DNA of 36,210 nucleotides from Alkalihalobacterium chitinilyticum (GTDB lineage: Bacteria; Bacillota; Bacilli; Bacillales; Bacillaceae_F). A program made the translations under genes and the position numbers. The stretch's first letter is position 1. Each line of letters opens with the position of its first letter. The stretch spans positions 1 through 36,210 of the forward strand of contig NZ_JAOTPO010000029.1 of NCBI RefSeq assembly GCF_029028005.1, read 5' to 3'. Of the stretch, positions 8,324 through 17,053 are shown piece by piece. The notes beneath the pieces are model-generated. The model was not told the DNA's origin. It made no database searches and saw only the letters and a list, made by a program, of their open reading frames with translations.

Positions 8324-9202
8324 ATGGAGTGGCAGCAATTAGAATACTTTCAAAAGGTTGCTCAAGTGGAGCATTTTACTCGGGCGGCTGAAGAGCTTTT
8401 TATTTCACAACCTGCATTGAGTCGATCGATTGCAAGATTAGAAAAGGATTTAGGTGTGCCCCTTTTTGAACGTAGCGGGAGAACGGTAAAACTAAATAGA
8501 TACGGAAGAATGTTTTTATCGAGAGTGAATGAGTCGCTTCAGTTGATTGAAGACGGAAAGCAAGAGCTGACTGATATCGTTCATCCTGACCATGGTCAGA
8601 TTGCTCTTTCTTTTTTGCATACATTAGGGTCGCATCTCGTCCCGGATTTAATCGGACAATATAGAAAAACATTTCCACATGTAAAATTTCAACTTTTTCA
8701 AAGTACCGCAGACGTTTTAATTGAACAACTCACAACAGGAGAAGTTGATTTATGCTTAACGTCAGCGCCTGTGCAAACGGTTGGATTTCATTGGGAGAAG
8801 TTGTTTAGCGAAAAATTATATATCATCGTCCCTAAGTCTCACCGGTTGGCAGCTAGAAAAGGAATCAAATTAGAGGAAATAGCGAATGAACCGTTTATCG
8901 GCTTTAAAGAAGGAGTCGGACTACGAACGATAACAGATCAACTGTGCCAAGATGCAGGATTCACACCGAATATTACGTTTGAAGGACAAGAGGTTTCAAC
9001 CGTTAACGGATTAGTTTCAGCAGGTTTAGGAGTTAGTTTGATTCCCGAAAGAAAAGGGCTCGATGAAACAGAAGTTTCAAAGATAGAAGTGTTGGATTAT
9101 GAGTGCACACGCTCTATTGGGATCGCTTGGGTAGAAAGTAGGTATATTCCTCAAGTTGTTCAACAATTCAAAGATTTTATAAGTGGACAATTCAAAAAGT
9201 AA
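8324..9202 (+). CDS. LysR-type transcriptional regulator, YybE-like
   Basis: A 292-residue LysR family regulator. The N-terminal winged helix (residues 1-62) contains the typical FTRAAEELFISQPALSRSIA recognition helix region and LGVPLFERSGR wing. Residues about 90-290 form the periplasmic-binding-protein-like effector domain (LIPERKG near the C-terminus). The ATG start gives the canonical MEWQQLEYF N-terminus, although the ribosome binding site (GAAAGCTGG) is weak. It is divergent from the MFS gene, and the 227-bp gap between them is AT-rich and should hold both promoters; no clear T-N11-A operator was picked out. Confidence 0.9.
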   Translation: MEWQQLEYFQKVAQVEHFTRAAEELFISQPALSRSIARLEKDLGVPLFERSGRTVKLNRYGRMFLSRVNESLQLIEDGKQELTDIVHPDHGQIALSFLHTLGSHLVPDLIGQYRKTFPHVKFQLFQSTADVLIEQLTTGEVDLCLTSAPVQTVGFHWEKLFSEKLYIIVPKSHRLAARKGIKLEEIANEPFIGFKEGVGLRTITDQLCQDAGFTPNITFEGQEVSTVNGLVSAGLGVSLIPERKGLDETEVSKIEVLDYECTRSIGIAWVESRYIPQVVQQFKDFISGQFKK

Positions 9203-9331
9203 TGGTAAATAAGTACTATTTATATAGTGTTTTCATTTACATAATTTTAATATAGATGTATTATTTATATAATAAAAATAAAATTTTACATATTTATTAA
9301 CTAATAGTAATGGTACATATGGGGGATTACG

Positions 9332-10387
9332 ATGAATGAGGATCATGCCTTTTCTTATGTCGGTTGTCGTCTCAAAAACGATATATTTAATGAACAAGGA
9401 ACGTTATTACTTAAAGAAGGAACGATTTTAAACGAGCACCATGTCCTTCGTTTAGTTGATATGGGTTTTAATATCAATAATTACAGGGAAAATTTTGTGC
9501 CTGTTATAAGATCATCTCTATTAGCGCCTTTTCAACAAGAGCTTTTACTTAATAATACAGTTGGTGAAATACGAGAAATTTTCTCAAAAGTTAAAGACAA
9601 TGACACAGTACTGCTGGAAGTGGAAGAGAAAGTAATGCCTGTCGTTGAACAAATCTCATTAAATTATGACCTGTCAACATTGATGAATGGAATTCTTTGT
9701 AAGGATGATTATACTTACCGACATAATATCGGGGTTTCCGTGTTAGCTTCACTGTTAGCTAAATGGCTTGGGTATTCTCAGGATGAGATAAATACAATCT
9801 CACTTGGTGGTCTTTTACATGATATAGGGAAGTTGGACATTCCTGATGAAGTCTTACTCAAAAAAGGTCCGCTGACCAACCAAGAGTATGAAACAATTAA
9901 AAGACACCCAGTTTATGGATATGACATTTTGAAAAAGAGCGGCCACTTTAGTGATGAGATTTGTTTGATGGCATTAGAGCACCATGAACGTGAAGACGGA
10001 AAGGGGTACCCGTATGGAAGGGCAGCGAATGAAATTCACCGCTATTCTAAAATTATAGCGATCGCAGACATCTTTCATGCGATGACTTCCGACCGTGTTT
10101 ACCGAGGTCAGGTAGCTTTGTACGAAGTCTTAAAGCAAATGAAAAGTGAAGCATTTGGTAAATTAGATCCGAAAATGACTTATTTATTTATTCAACGGAT
10201 CATGGAGATGTCGATTGGTAACCAAGTGTATTTAGATGATCGTTCAATCGGTGAGATCGTATTTATTCATCATGATGATCCAATCAATCCTGTTATTAAC
10301 ATCGCAGGTGAACTTATTGATTTAAGGTATTCACAACGGTATATCGTCTCATTCGTCTCATTCACCAAACAGATTGATATAGCATAA
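9332..10387 (+). CDS. HD-GYP domain phosphodiesterase
   Basis: A 351-residue cytoplasmic protein with a C-terminal HD-GYP domain, a family that hydrolyses cyclic di-GMP. Metal and signature residues visible: His131 (TYRHNIG), HD at 163-164 (GGLLHDIGK), Lys167, His192 (KRHPVYG), HH at 217-218, DGKGYP at 222-227 (the GYP signature), and Asp246 (IAIADIFHAMTSDR). Residues 1-110 are not recognised and resemble N-terminal regions of other Bacillus HD-GYP proteins. No transmembrane or receiver domain is seen. GGGGGATT precedes the ATG. It is monocistronic, with a terminator directly after. The catalytic motifs look intact; activity is inferred. Confidence 0.92.
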   Translation: MNEDHAFSYVGCRLKNDIFNEQGTLLLKEGTILNEHHVLRLVDMGFNINNYRENFVPVIRSSLLAPFQQELLLNNTVGEIREIFSKVKDNDTVLLEVEEKVMPVVEQISLNYDLSTLMNGILCKDDYTYRHNIGVSVLASLLAKWLGYSQDEINTISLGGLLHDIGKLDIPDEVLLKKGPLTNQEYETIKRHPVYGYDILKKSGHFSDEICLMALEHHEREDGKGYPYGRAANEIHRYSKIIAIADIFHAMTSDRVYRGQVALYEVLKQMKSEAFGKLDPKMTYLFIQRIMEMSIGNQVYLDDRSIGEIVFIHHDDPINPVINIAGELIDLRYSQRYIVSFVSFTKQIDIA

Positions 10388-10394
10388 AAATAAG

Positions 10395-10419
10395 CACAGG
10401 AATATTCCTGTGTTTTTTT
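10395..10419 (+). terminator. Rho-independent terminator after the HD-GYP gene
   Basis: CACAGG-AATATT-CCTGTG followed by seven T residues. Confidence 0.9.
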
Positions 10420-10430
10420 GTATTAAACAA

Positions 10431-10446
10431 TCAAATATTTATTTGA
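10431..10446. promoter_or_regulatory. CadC operator-like palindrome 1
   Basis: TCAAATATTTATTTGA is a perfect palindrome (TCAAATA-TT-TATTTGA) that matches the known cad operator pattern of Gram-positive CadC repressors. It overlaps the proposed -35 element. Confidence 0.75.
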
Positions 10447-10471
10447 ACGTTTGAATGATTAGCAGTATGAT
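10443..10471 (+). promoter_or_regulatory. Sigma-A promoter of cadCA
   Basis: TTGAAC (10443-10448) and TATGAT (10466-10471) with an ideal 17-bp spacer. The -35 lies inside palindrome 1, and palindrome 2 falls just after the start of transcription, so repressor on either site would block RNA polymerase. Confidence 0.7.
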
Positions 10472-10483
10472 AAGAATATATAC

Positions 10484-10503
10484 ATTCAAACGATGGTTTG
10501 AAT
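10484..10503. promoter_or_regulatory. CadC operator-like palindrome 2
   Basis: ATTCAAA-CGATGG-TTTGAAT is an inverted repeat with 7-bp arms and a 6-bp spacer, wider than palindrome 1. It ends about 18 bp before the cadC start. Confidence 0.6.
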
Positions 10504-10521
10504 AACAAGAGGTGATTGGTT

Positions 10522-10890
10522 ATGGCCAAAGGAGATCAATGTGAAGTTTTTCAATATGACTCGGAAAAAGTAGATCGTTTAACAACATTAATGAAAGAAG
10601 AACCTTTTGATGTTACAGCAAAAATCTTTAAAGCGTTAGCAGATGAAACGAGATTAAAAATTGCCTTTCTTTTAGCGTCAGAAGAAGAGTTGTGTGTGTG
10701 TGACATTGCAACGATTATCGGATCGTCTACAGCAACAGCTTCTCATCACTTGAGATTACTTAAAAATATCGGGTTAGCCAAGTTTCGTAAAGAAGGAAAG
10801 CTTGTCTTTTATTCACTTGACGATAACCATGTAAAACAGTTAATTCTGAATGGAATGGAACATGGAAAAGAGGGGAAAGGACATGAATGA
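10522..10890 (+). CDS. cadC: CadC/ArsR-family metal-responsive repressor
   Basis: A 122-residue winged-helix repressor of the ArsR/SmtB family expected to leave DNA on binding Cd, Pb or Zn. The alpha-3 metal motif ELCVCD gives Cys58 and Cys60, and Cys7 is present, but the second N-terminal cysteine of staphylococcal CadC (Cys11) is Gln here. The recognition helix [11 protein letters not shown] and the C-terminal Asp/His pattern (DDNH ... EH) of the alpha-5 site are kept. The ATG at 10522 follows AAGAGGTG; a TTG at 10516 is in frame but too close to the site. It overlaps cadA by 8 bp, so the two are translationally coupled. Confidence 0.92.
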   Translation: MAKGDQCEVFQYDSEKVDRLTTLMKEEPFDVTAKIFKALADETRLKIAFLLASEEELCVCDIATIIGSSTATASHHLRLLKNIGLAKFRKEGKLVFYSLDDNHVKQLILNGMEHGKEGKGHE

Positions 10891-12988
10891 TACAGAAAAA
10901 ACATACCGGATTCAAGGATTTACGTGTGCCAATTGTGCAGGTGTTTTCGAGAAAAATGTAAAGGAGCTCCCGCAAGTATCGGATGCAAAAGTGAATTTTG
11001 GAGCTTCTAAACTAAAAGTGTATGGAGAAGTTTCTATTGAAGAGTTGGAAAAAGCCGGTGCCTTTGAGAATTTAAAAGTGTACCCGGAAAAAGAACGACA
11101 GTTAGAACAAAAGCCTTTTTGGAAGCAGCAACATTTTATTCAAACCGTCATTTCCGGACTTCTACTAATTATCGGTTGGGCACTCGTTTTACAAAGAGGA
11201 GAAAGTGACGGTCTAGCGATAGGTGTCTTTGCGGCAGCTATGGTGATTGGGGGCCATCAACTATTTTGGCAAGGCTTAAAAAATCTAACTAAGTTTCGCT
11301 TTGATATGAAAACGCTCATGACGATTGCGATTATTGGTGCTTCCCTCATTGGAGAGTGGGGGGAAGGAGCTACGGTTGTCTTTTTATTTGCTATTAGTGA
11401 AGCGCTTGAACGTTTTTCTATGGATAAGGCGAGACAGTCGATTCGTTCATTAATGGACCTAGCGCCTCGAACAGCAACTGTCATTAAGCAAGGAGAAATG
11501 GTTGAATTGGCTGTCGATGAAATCGAAATAGGCGATGTTATGATTGTAAAGCCGGGACAGAAAATTCCGATGGATGGAACCGTTCAACATGGAGTTTCTA
11601 CAGTCAATCAAGCAGCTATTACAGGTGAATCAATACCTGTTGCCAAAAGCGCGAATGATGAAGTGTATGCCGGGACGTTGAACGAAGAAGGTTTGTTAGA
11701 AATAAAAGTGACAAAAAGAGTGGAAGATACGACGCTTTCTAAAATTATTGAGCTTGTTGAAGAAGCCCAAGCCGAGCGTGCTCCTTCGCAAGCATTTGTC
11801 GATCGGTTTGCCAAATATTATACGCCGCTCATTATGCTTGTTGCCCTAGGGGTTGCTACGGTTCCGCCTCTATTTTTTAGTGCAGATTGGTCGTTGTGGG
11901 TTTATCAAGGGTTGGCCGTTTTAGTTGTCGGTTGTCCGTGTGCGCTTGTCATTTCTACACCTGTATCGATCGTAACAGCAATAGGGAATAGTGCCAGAAA
12001 CGGGGTTCTCATTAAAGGCGGTGTTTATTTAGAGCAACTCGGTTCTATTCAAACGATCGCCTTTGATAAAACCGGAACGTTAACAAACGGTGTTCCAGAA
12101 GTAACGGATGTTGTTGCTGTTGATCCGTACACAGAGCAGGAAGTGTTAAAGGTTGGTGCTTATTTAGAAAAAAGTTCAGCGCATCCGCTCGCTTCGGCTG
12201 TTATGCAACGAGCATCACAAGAAGGAATTGAGGCTTCAAAGCAAAAAGTTGACCATTTCCGTTCAATTACTGGAAAAGGGATTACGGGATTAATTAATAA
12301 TGAAAGTTATTATGTTGGCAGTCCGATCTTTTTTAAAGAGCTAACAATAGACGTTCCTGCCGAGGTACATTCGCTGCAGAAACAAGGGAAAACGGTAATT
12401 TTAGTCGGTAAGCAAAATGAGCTTCTTGGCTATATTGCTGTCTCGGATCGCATTCGTTCATCCAGTTCTGCTGCGGTTCGTCGATTAAAACAGTTAGGTG
12501 TTAAAAATACGACCATGCTAACGGGAGACAATGAAGAAACAGCGAAAGCGATTGGGAATGAACTTGGGATTGACCAAGTGAAAGCACAACTTTTACCCGA
12601 TGAAAAATTAAAATATGTTAAACAAATGAAGGAAAGCGGGCAGGTCGTGATGGTTGGTGATGGTGTGAACGATGCACCGGCCCTTGCAACAGCGGACATT
12701 GGAATTGCCATGGGTGGTGCAGGAACTGATGCGGCGCTGGAAACAGCAGATATAGCCTTAATGGGTGACGATTTAAGAAAACTTCCTTTTGCTATTCGAT
12801 TAAGTCGAAAAACGTTGACGATTATCAAGCAAAACATTGCCTTTGCCCTCGGGTTAAAAGCACTGGCGTTATTACTCGTCATTCCTGGGTGGTTAACACT
12901 TTGGATTGCGATATTTGCGGATATGGGTGCAACATTACTTGTTACGCTGAATGGTCTAAGGTTATTGCGTGTGAAAGATAAAGAATAG
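10883..12988 (+). CDS. cadA: Heavy-metal P1B-type ATPase (Cd/Zn/Pb export)
   Basis: A 701-residue P-type ATPase that exports soft divalent metals across the cytoplasmic membrane. Visible in order: an N-terminal HMA domain with FTCANC (Cys15, Cys18), membrane helices from about residue 88, the actuator TGES motif, the ion-binding CPCALVIST helix typical of the Zn/Cd/Pb (P1B-2) group, the DKTGT phosphorylation site, the HP dipeptide in SSAHPLAS, the [10 protein letters not shown] hinge, and two final helices. The ATG at 10883 follows GGGGAAAGGA inside the end of cadC; an upstream Met at 10850 lacks a site. Regulation by CadC is expected from the operators. Confidence 0.95.
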   Translation: MNDTEKTYRIQGFTCANCAGVFEKNVKELPQVSDAKVNFGASKLKVYGEVSIEELEKAGAFENLKVYPEKERQLEQKPFWKQQHFIQTVISGLLLIIGWALVLQRGESDGLAIGVFAAAMVIGGHQLFWQGLKNLTKFRFDMKTLMTIAIIGASLIGEWGEGATVVFLFAISEALERFSMDKARQSIRSLMDLAPRTATVIKQGEMVELAVDEIEIGDVMIVKPGQKIPMDGTVQHGVSTVNQAAITGESIPVAKSANDEVYAGTLNEEGLLEIKVTKRVEDTTLSKIIELVEEAQAERAPSQAFVDRFAKYYTPLIMLVALGVATVPPLFFSADWSLWVYQGLAVLVVGCPCALVISTPVSIVTAIGNSARNGVLIKGGVYLEQLGSIQTIAFDKTGTLTNGVPEVTDVVAVDPYTEQEVLKVGAYLEKSSAHPLASAVMQRASQEGIEASKQKVDHFRSITGKGITGLINNESYYVGSPIFFKELTIDVPAEVHSLQKQGKTVILVGKQNELLGYIAVSDRIRSSSSAAVRRLKQLGVKNTTMLTGDNEETAKAIGNELGIDQVKAQLLPDEKLKYVKQMKESGQVVMVGDGVNDAPALATADIGIAMGGAGTDAALETADIALMGDDLRKLPFAIRLSRKTLTIIKQNIAFALGLKALALLLVIPGWLTLWIAIFADMGATLLVTLNGLRLLRVKDKE

Positions 12989-12997
12989 TTATCATTT

Positions 12998-13025
12998 TTG
13001 AAACCGCCTCGTCCTTCGTTATAAT
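12998..13025 (+). promoter_or_regulatory. Sigma-A promoter for the DUF2573-like gene
   Basis: TTGAAA (12998-13003) and TATAAT (13020-13025) with a 16-bp spacer, directly after cadA. Confidence 0.7.
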
Positions 13026-13055
13026 AGAAATAAGACAATATAATGAGGTGAAATT

Positions 13056-13298
13056 GTGGACGAAAAATTGAGGGAACAATTAGATGGTTTATTAGAGAAA
13101 TACACTGAGCTATTACTGGGTGTCGAAGATGAAGTGTTAAAAGAAAAAGTGCAGGCTTGGGTGCTGTACACGCATATCTCAAAGAGTATGCCTCCATTGG
13201 TAAAACATTGGAATGAGCAGTATCCTGATGCGAAGGAAAAGATGAAGGAGCTTGTTACGGAGATTCAAGCATTAAACCAAAAACATCGAAATAAATAA
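13056..13298 (+). CDS. DUF2573-like small protein (YusU-like)
   Basis: An 80-residue acidic, mostly helical soluble protein of unknown function that resembles B. subtilis YusU. The conserved-looking block is AWVLYTHISKSMPPLVKHWN (residues 35-54). It has no signal peptide, membrane segment or cysteine. The GTG start is supported by GAGGTGA 5 nt upstream and by its own promoter. No functional prediction is possible from sequence. Confidence 0.75.
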   Translation: MDEKLREQLDGLLEKYTELLLGVEDEVLKEKVQAWVLYTHISKSMPPLVKHWNEQYPDAKEKMKELVTEIQALNQKHRNK

Positions 13299-13321
13299 AG
13301 TCCAGGACTGCCTGAAAAACC

Positions 13322-13508
13322 TAAGCGGACTGAGAGGACCTTATTGTAGTTAGAAACATTGATTTATAAAGTTTAGCGGACTCAGTGGACGCTATTTAGC
13401 CAAGATGCCTTCAGATAAGCTGTGTTTTAGCTCAATAAGGGTATCTGAGTCCCCTTACACCGGAAAATCGTTAATTTCTTATAAATAAGCGCTTTTCAGT
13501 CCGTTAAA
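13322..13508. repeat. Dispersed F-F-R-R repeat cluster, locus B
   Basis: Forward copies at 13322-13348 (TAAGCGGACTGAGAGG ...) and 13373-13398; inverted copies at 13433-13457 and 13483-13508 (... TTCAGTCCGTTAAA). Same-strand spacing is 50-51 bp. Here the variant core is GCGGACT, unlike GAGGACT at locus A. Confidence 0.82.
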
Positions 13509-13511
13509 AAC

Positions 13512-13550
13512 AGAGAAGAGGCAATCACAGTGGTGATTAGCCTCTTCTCT
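13512..13550. terminator. Strong hairpin, probably a bidirectional terminator
   Basis: AGAGAAGAGGC and AATCAC pair with GTGATT and GCCTCTTCTCT with one bulged A. It lies between the DUF2573-like gene and the convergent coat genes. Confidence 0.75.
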
Positions 13551-13581
13551 CGTTGAATTAAATTCAGTATCGCTAAAGGAT

Positions 13582-13663
13582 GCTTATGGTACCTTGTCTA
13601 GCTCCAAGTGATCCTAGCTCGCTGTCGCTTCGTTTTGTACCAGCAAATGTGTATACCATAAGC
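13582..13663. repeat. Inverted-repeat element, Bacillus-type dispersed repeat
   Basis: GCTTATGGTA (13582-13591) and TACCATAAGC (13654-13663) are a perfect 10-bp inverted repeat. The interior TTGTCTAGCTCCAAGTGATC resembles repeats common in Bacillus genomes (from memory). No gene is seen between 13300 and 13760. Confidence 0.6.
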
Positions 13664-13760
13664 GACGTTCACATGTTGCTGCCTCAATGTTACTGACCTG
13701 CCCAACTCCAGGCCTCCATATTGCAGCCACTAACCAGCCAACTCCCGCTTATCTGATGTC

Positions 13761-14084
13761 CTAGCTATATGGGAACTGACTGCTGTACCCAGAAAACTGT
13801 TGGTAAGATTGATCAAGTTGTTGCTGTGATGCGGCATCAAAGCTGTACCAGCCTTTTTTAAACATGACGTTGAACAATTCACGCTGACAATCTTGCGTTT
13901 CGTTACAAATCGCATTAATATCCTTGTATAATTGTTCATGACTTGCCTCATTCATTGCATAACTATAAGAAGCCGTCATATACTTTTCAGTAGCTAGTAC
14001 GTCATTAATAAAGTCGCGATCTGACATTTGTGGTGTTTTAGGAACTTGTGTTTCAGGGTTTTGGATTTTTGTTTGTTGGCTCAT
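13761..14084 (-). CDS. Spore coat protein, CotF family
   Basis: A 107-residue protein with a CotF-type helical domain: MSDRDFINDVLATEKYMTAS (about 20-39), SYAMNEASHEQLYKD and ICNETQDCQRELFNVMFKKG, followed by a Gln/Ser/Tyr-rich tail. The family are spore coat or coat-associated proteins. The start follows CAGGAGGG. It lies 15 bp downstream of a related gene, so the two form an operon divergent from fadN, matching the position of yusN in B. subtilis. Sporulation sigma control is expected; no confident sigma-E or sigma-K promoter was identified. Confidence 0.88.
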   Translation of the reverse strand: MSQQTKIQNPETQVPKTPQMSDRDFINDVLATEKYMTASYSYAMNEASHEQLYKDINAICNETQDCQRELFNVMFKKGWYSFDAASQQQLDQSYQQFSGYSSQFPYS

Positions 14085-14099
14085 GCAGAAACCCTCCTG

Positions 14100-14393
14100 T
14101 TATTGAAGTGCTTGATTCATTTGATTTTGTTGCGTTTGAAAATGTTGCAGAATCCGCTCATAATGTTGCTTATGCATTTGCCCGGCTTTCTCAATTGCAC
14201 CCTTTACTTCAGGGTCTGTACATTGTTGGGCAAAGAAGTGGCACTTCTTCATTGCAAGTAAGTTCCAAGAAAGCATGTCCGAAATGTAAAGGTGGTCTTT
14301 ACTAGTCACGACATTTGGGGGTTGAGGCATGACTCCTTGTTGCTGGTTCATTGGCATTTGTTGCTGTTGACTTTGTTGTTGCTGCTGCATCAT
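14100..14393 (-). CDS. CotF-like spore coat-associated protein, Gln-rich
   Basis: A 97-residue protein: a Met/Gln-rich low-complexity N-terminus (about 1-30) followed by a helical region (DHLYISDMLSWNLLAMKKCH, then CTDPEVKGAIEKAGQMHKQH) resembling the paired CotF-like partners of Bacillus coat proteins. The ATG at 14393 has GGGAGG 7 nt upstream; an in-frame GTG at 14417 would add eight residues and overlap that site. First gene of the two-gene coat operon. Upstream near 14438-14453 is a small palindrome (CGATA-CATGTT-TATCG) of unknown role. Confidence 0.8.
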   Translation of the reverse strand: MMQQQQQSQQQQMPMNQQQGVMPQPPNVVTSKDHLYISDMLSWNLLAMKKCHFFAQQCTDPEVKGAIEKAGQMHKQHYERILQHFQTQQNQMNQALQ

Positions 14394-14530
14394 AGTGTAG
14401 CCTCCCTCATATGCCACAATGTTTTTTGTATCCTTAACGATACATGTTTATCGTGCGGCAAAGATGTTCAAACGATACATGGGAGCTGCTAACATGGCAA
14501 AAAATAATTATTAATTTTCAGAAATTGCCC

Positions 14531-14559
14531 TTGCTAAATGAAACAAAATTCGATATAGT
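14531..14559 (+). promoter_or_regulatory. Candidate sigma-A promoter of fadNAE
   Basis: TTGCTA (14531-14536) and TATAGT (14554-14559) with a 17-bp spacer. The FadR operator would lie about 45 bp downstream of the start. A weaker alternative with TTGCGC at 14579 is closer to the operator. Confidence 0.45.
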
Positions 14560-14610
14560 TATGTTAGTAGAAAAGTTATTGCGCAATTCAATATTTTTTT
14601 AATAGAAAAA

Positions 14611-14628
14611 TGAATGAGTATTCATTCA
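14611..14628. promoter_or_regulatory. FadR operator
   Basis: TGAATGAGTATTCATTCA is an inverted repeat with perfect 7-bp arms and matches the TGAATGAnTAnTCATTCA consensus of Bacillus FadR (YsiA), a TetR repressor released by long-chain acyl-CoA. It lies 26 bp before the fadN start. Confidence 0.9.
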
Positions 14629-14654
14629 AATGTTTCAGGAGAAGGAGGACAAAT

Positions 14655-17033
14655 ATGGTTCGTCAAATTCGTAAAGCAGCTGTACTAGGATCAGGTGTCA
14701 TGGGTTCAGGGATTGCTGCAGTATTAGCAAACGTAGGCATTCCAACGCTATTGCTTGATATTGTACCTCGTGAAGTGACAGAAGCAGAAGCAAAGAAAGG
14801 TTTAACTCTTGAAGATAAAGTTGTCCGTAATCGATTGAGTGCAAACGCGGTTCAACAACTTTTAAAACAAAAGCCAGCACCGTTAACGGTGAAGGATAAT
14901 AAAAACTTAATTTCAGTGGGTAACTTTGAAGATGATATGCAACAACTTGCAGATGTTGATTGGGTAATCGAAGTTGTTGTTGAAAATTTAGATATTAAAA
15001 AGAAAGTATTTACTCAAGTTGATCAATTCCGTAAACAAGGATCGATCATTAGTTCTAACACATCAGGGATTTCTGTTGAGGCAATGGCAGAAGGACGTTC
15101 TGAAGATTTCCAAGCAAACTTCCTAGGAACACACTTCTTTAATCCACCTCGTTACTTAAAGTTATTAGAGATCATCCCAACTAATGACACAAATCCTGAA
15201 ATTGTTTCATTTATGAAAGCGTTTGCTGAAAACGTTCTAGGTAAAGGCGTTGTTGAGGCGAAAGATACGCCTAACTTTATCGCAAACCGAATTGGAACAT
15301 ATGGACTGTTAGTGACTGTACAAGAAATGCTTAAAGGTGGATATTCAGTAGGTGAAGTTGACTCTGTAACGGGCCCTTTAATTGGACGACCTAGCAGTGC
15401 CACTTTCAGAACATTAGACGTTGTAGGTTTAGATACATTCTTACACGTTGCCAAAAATGTATACGATCAAGTTGATGGTGAAGAAAAAGAAGTATTTGAT
15501 CCTCCTGCATTTATGCGTGAGATGGCTGCAAAAGGCTGGATCGGTGCGAAGTCAGGTCAAGGCTTCTTCTTAAAGCATAAAGGTGAAAAAGGAAAAGAGA
15601 TCTTAGAGCTTGATCCTAATACACTTGAGTATGGTCCACGTAAGAAATTAAAAACAGCTTCAACAGAAGCAGCAAAACAAGCAAAAGGCTTACCAGCAAA
15701 AATTAAAACATTAGCGTATGCAGATGACCGTGCAGGCCAATTAATTTGGAGCTTAATTAAGCCAGTATTAATTTATTCTGCAGAAAAATGCTACGAAATT
15801 GCAAATGATGTTCAGTCTGTCGACCAAGCGATGAAATGGGGCTTCGGTTGGGAGCAAGGACCATTTGAACTTTGGGATGCAATCGGTGTTGAAAAATCCG
15901 TTGCTAAGATGGAAGCAGAAGGCGCTACTGTTCCAAGTTGGGTAAAAGAAATGATTGCTTCAGGTAAAACAAGCTTCTATTCAGAAAAGAGCTTCTACCA
16001 TGAAAGTGAATATAAAGCAATTGAGCAAAACCCAAAAGTAATTAACTTAAAATCTTTAAAAGAAGATAATAAAGTTATCCTTAAAAACTCTGGTGGTACA
16101 TTAATTGATTTAGGAGATGGTATTGCTTGTTTAGAATTCACTTCTCCGAATAACTCGATTGGGTTAGATGTAATCCAAATGATTAATAAGTCAATTGACG
16201 AAGTAGAAAAGAATTATAAAGGTTTAGTTATTGGTAACCAAGCGAAGAATTTCTGTGTCGGTGCCAACCTTATGATGATCCTAATGGAAGCTCAAGATGA
16301 TAATTTCTTTGAGATCGATATGGTAATTCGTCAGTTCCAAAATGCGATGCAAAGAATTAAATACGCATCTAAACCAGTTGTTACAGCACCATTTGGTATG
16401 AGTCTTGGTGGTGGAGCGGAAATCTGTTTACCATCAGCGAGCATTCAAGCTTCTTCAGAAACATATATGGGTCTAGTTGAAGTTGGTGTTGGTCTTATCC
16501 CAGGTGGAGGAGGTAATAAAGAACTTTACCTTCGTAACTTAGAAGGACACACTCCTGGTGCAGATCTACAAGCTGTTGCTAACCGTACATTTGAGACGAT
16601 TGCTATGGCAAAAGTATCTACATCTGCAGATGAAGCACGTGCAAATGGCTTCTTAAGCGACCGTGATGGTGTAACAATGAACGCTGATCATGTTATCTAT
16701 AATGCAAAGCAAGAAGCTTTACATTTATTTGAACAAGGATATACAGCACCTGCTCGTAAACTAGTTCCTGTTGTAGGTGAAACAGGTTATGCTACTTTAT
16801 TACTTGGTGCAAAAACAATGCAATATGGCGGTATGATTTCAGAACATGATCTAAAGATCGCTCAAAAATTAGCATTCGTTATTGCTGGTGGACGTGTTCC
16901 TAAAGGTAGTCTAGTGGATGAGCAATACTTATTAGATCTAGAGCGTGAAGCATTCTTAAGCTTAGTTGGTGAGCCAAAATCTCAACAAAGAATGCAGTAC
17001 ATGTTAACTAAAGGGAAGCCATTACGCAATTAG
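14655..17033 (+). CDS. fadN: 3-hydroxyacyl-CoA dehydrogenase / enoyl-CoA hydratase FadN
   Basis: A 792-residue bifunctional beta-oxidation enzyme that hydrates trans-2-enoyl-CoA and oxidises 3-hydroxyacyl-CoA with NAD. The N-terminal Rossmann fold has the GSGVMGSG NAD motif at 12-19; the dehydrogenase core continues with GTHFFNPPRYLKLLEI and the helical domain with NFIANRIGTYG. The crotonase-like domain is C-terminal (about 500 onward), with NFCVGANL and GMSLGGGAEI oxyanion-hole motifs. This dehydrogenase-first order is the Bacillus FadN layout and the reverse of E. coli FadB. GGAGGAC precedes the ATG at 14655; the upstream ATG at 14610 sits on the FadR operator and is rejected. Confidence 0.96.
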   Translation: MVRQIRKAAVLGSGVMGSGIAAVLANVGIPTLLLDIVPREVTEAEAKKGLTLEDKVVRNRLSANAVQQLLKQKPAPLTVKDNKNLISVGNFEDDMQQLADVDWVIEVVVENLDIKKKVFTQVDQFRKQGSIISSNTSGISVEAMAEGRSEDFQANFLGTHFFNPPRYLKLLEIIPTNDTNPEIVSFMKAFAENVLGKGVVEAKDTPNFIANRIGTYGLLVTVQEMLKGGYSVGEVDSVTGPLIGRPSSATFRTLDVVGLDTFLHVAKNVYDQVDGEEKEVFDPPAFMREMAAKGWIGAKSGQGFFLKHKGEKGKEILELDPNTLEYGPRKKLKTASTEAAKQAKGLPAKIKTLAYADDRAGQLIWSLIKPVLIYSAEKCYEIANDVQSVDQAMKWGFGWEQGPFELWDAIGVEKSVAKMEAEGATVPSWVKEMIASGKTSFYSEKSFYHESEYKAIEQNPKVINLKSLKEDNKVILKNSGGTLIDLGDGIACLEFTSPNNSIGLDVIQMINKSIDEVEKNYKGLVIGNQAKNFCVGANLMMILMEAQDDNFFEIDMVIRQFQNAMQRIKYASKPVVTAPFGMSLGGGAEICLPSASIQASSETYMGLVEVGVGLIPGGGGNKELYLRNLEGHTPGADLQAVANRTFETIAMAKVSTSADEARANGFLSDRDGVTMNADHVIYNAKQEALHLFEQGYTAPARKLVPVVGETGYATLLLGAKTMQYGGMISEHDLKIAQKLAFVIAGGRVPKGSLVDEQYLLDLEREAFLSLVGEPKSQQRMQYMLTKGKPLRN

Positions 17034-17053
17034 GATGAATGGAGGGAAGACAC

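Noticed and set aside
12430-13197. 255-codon minus-strand frame
   Set aside because: Antisense to cadA and the DUF2573-like gene; no family resemblance.
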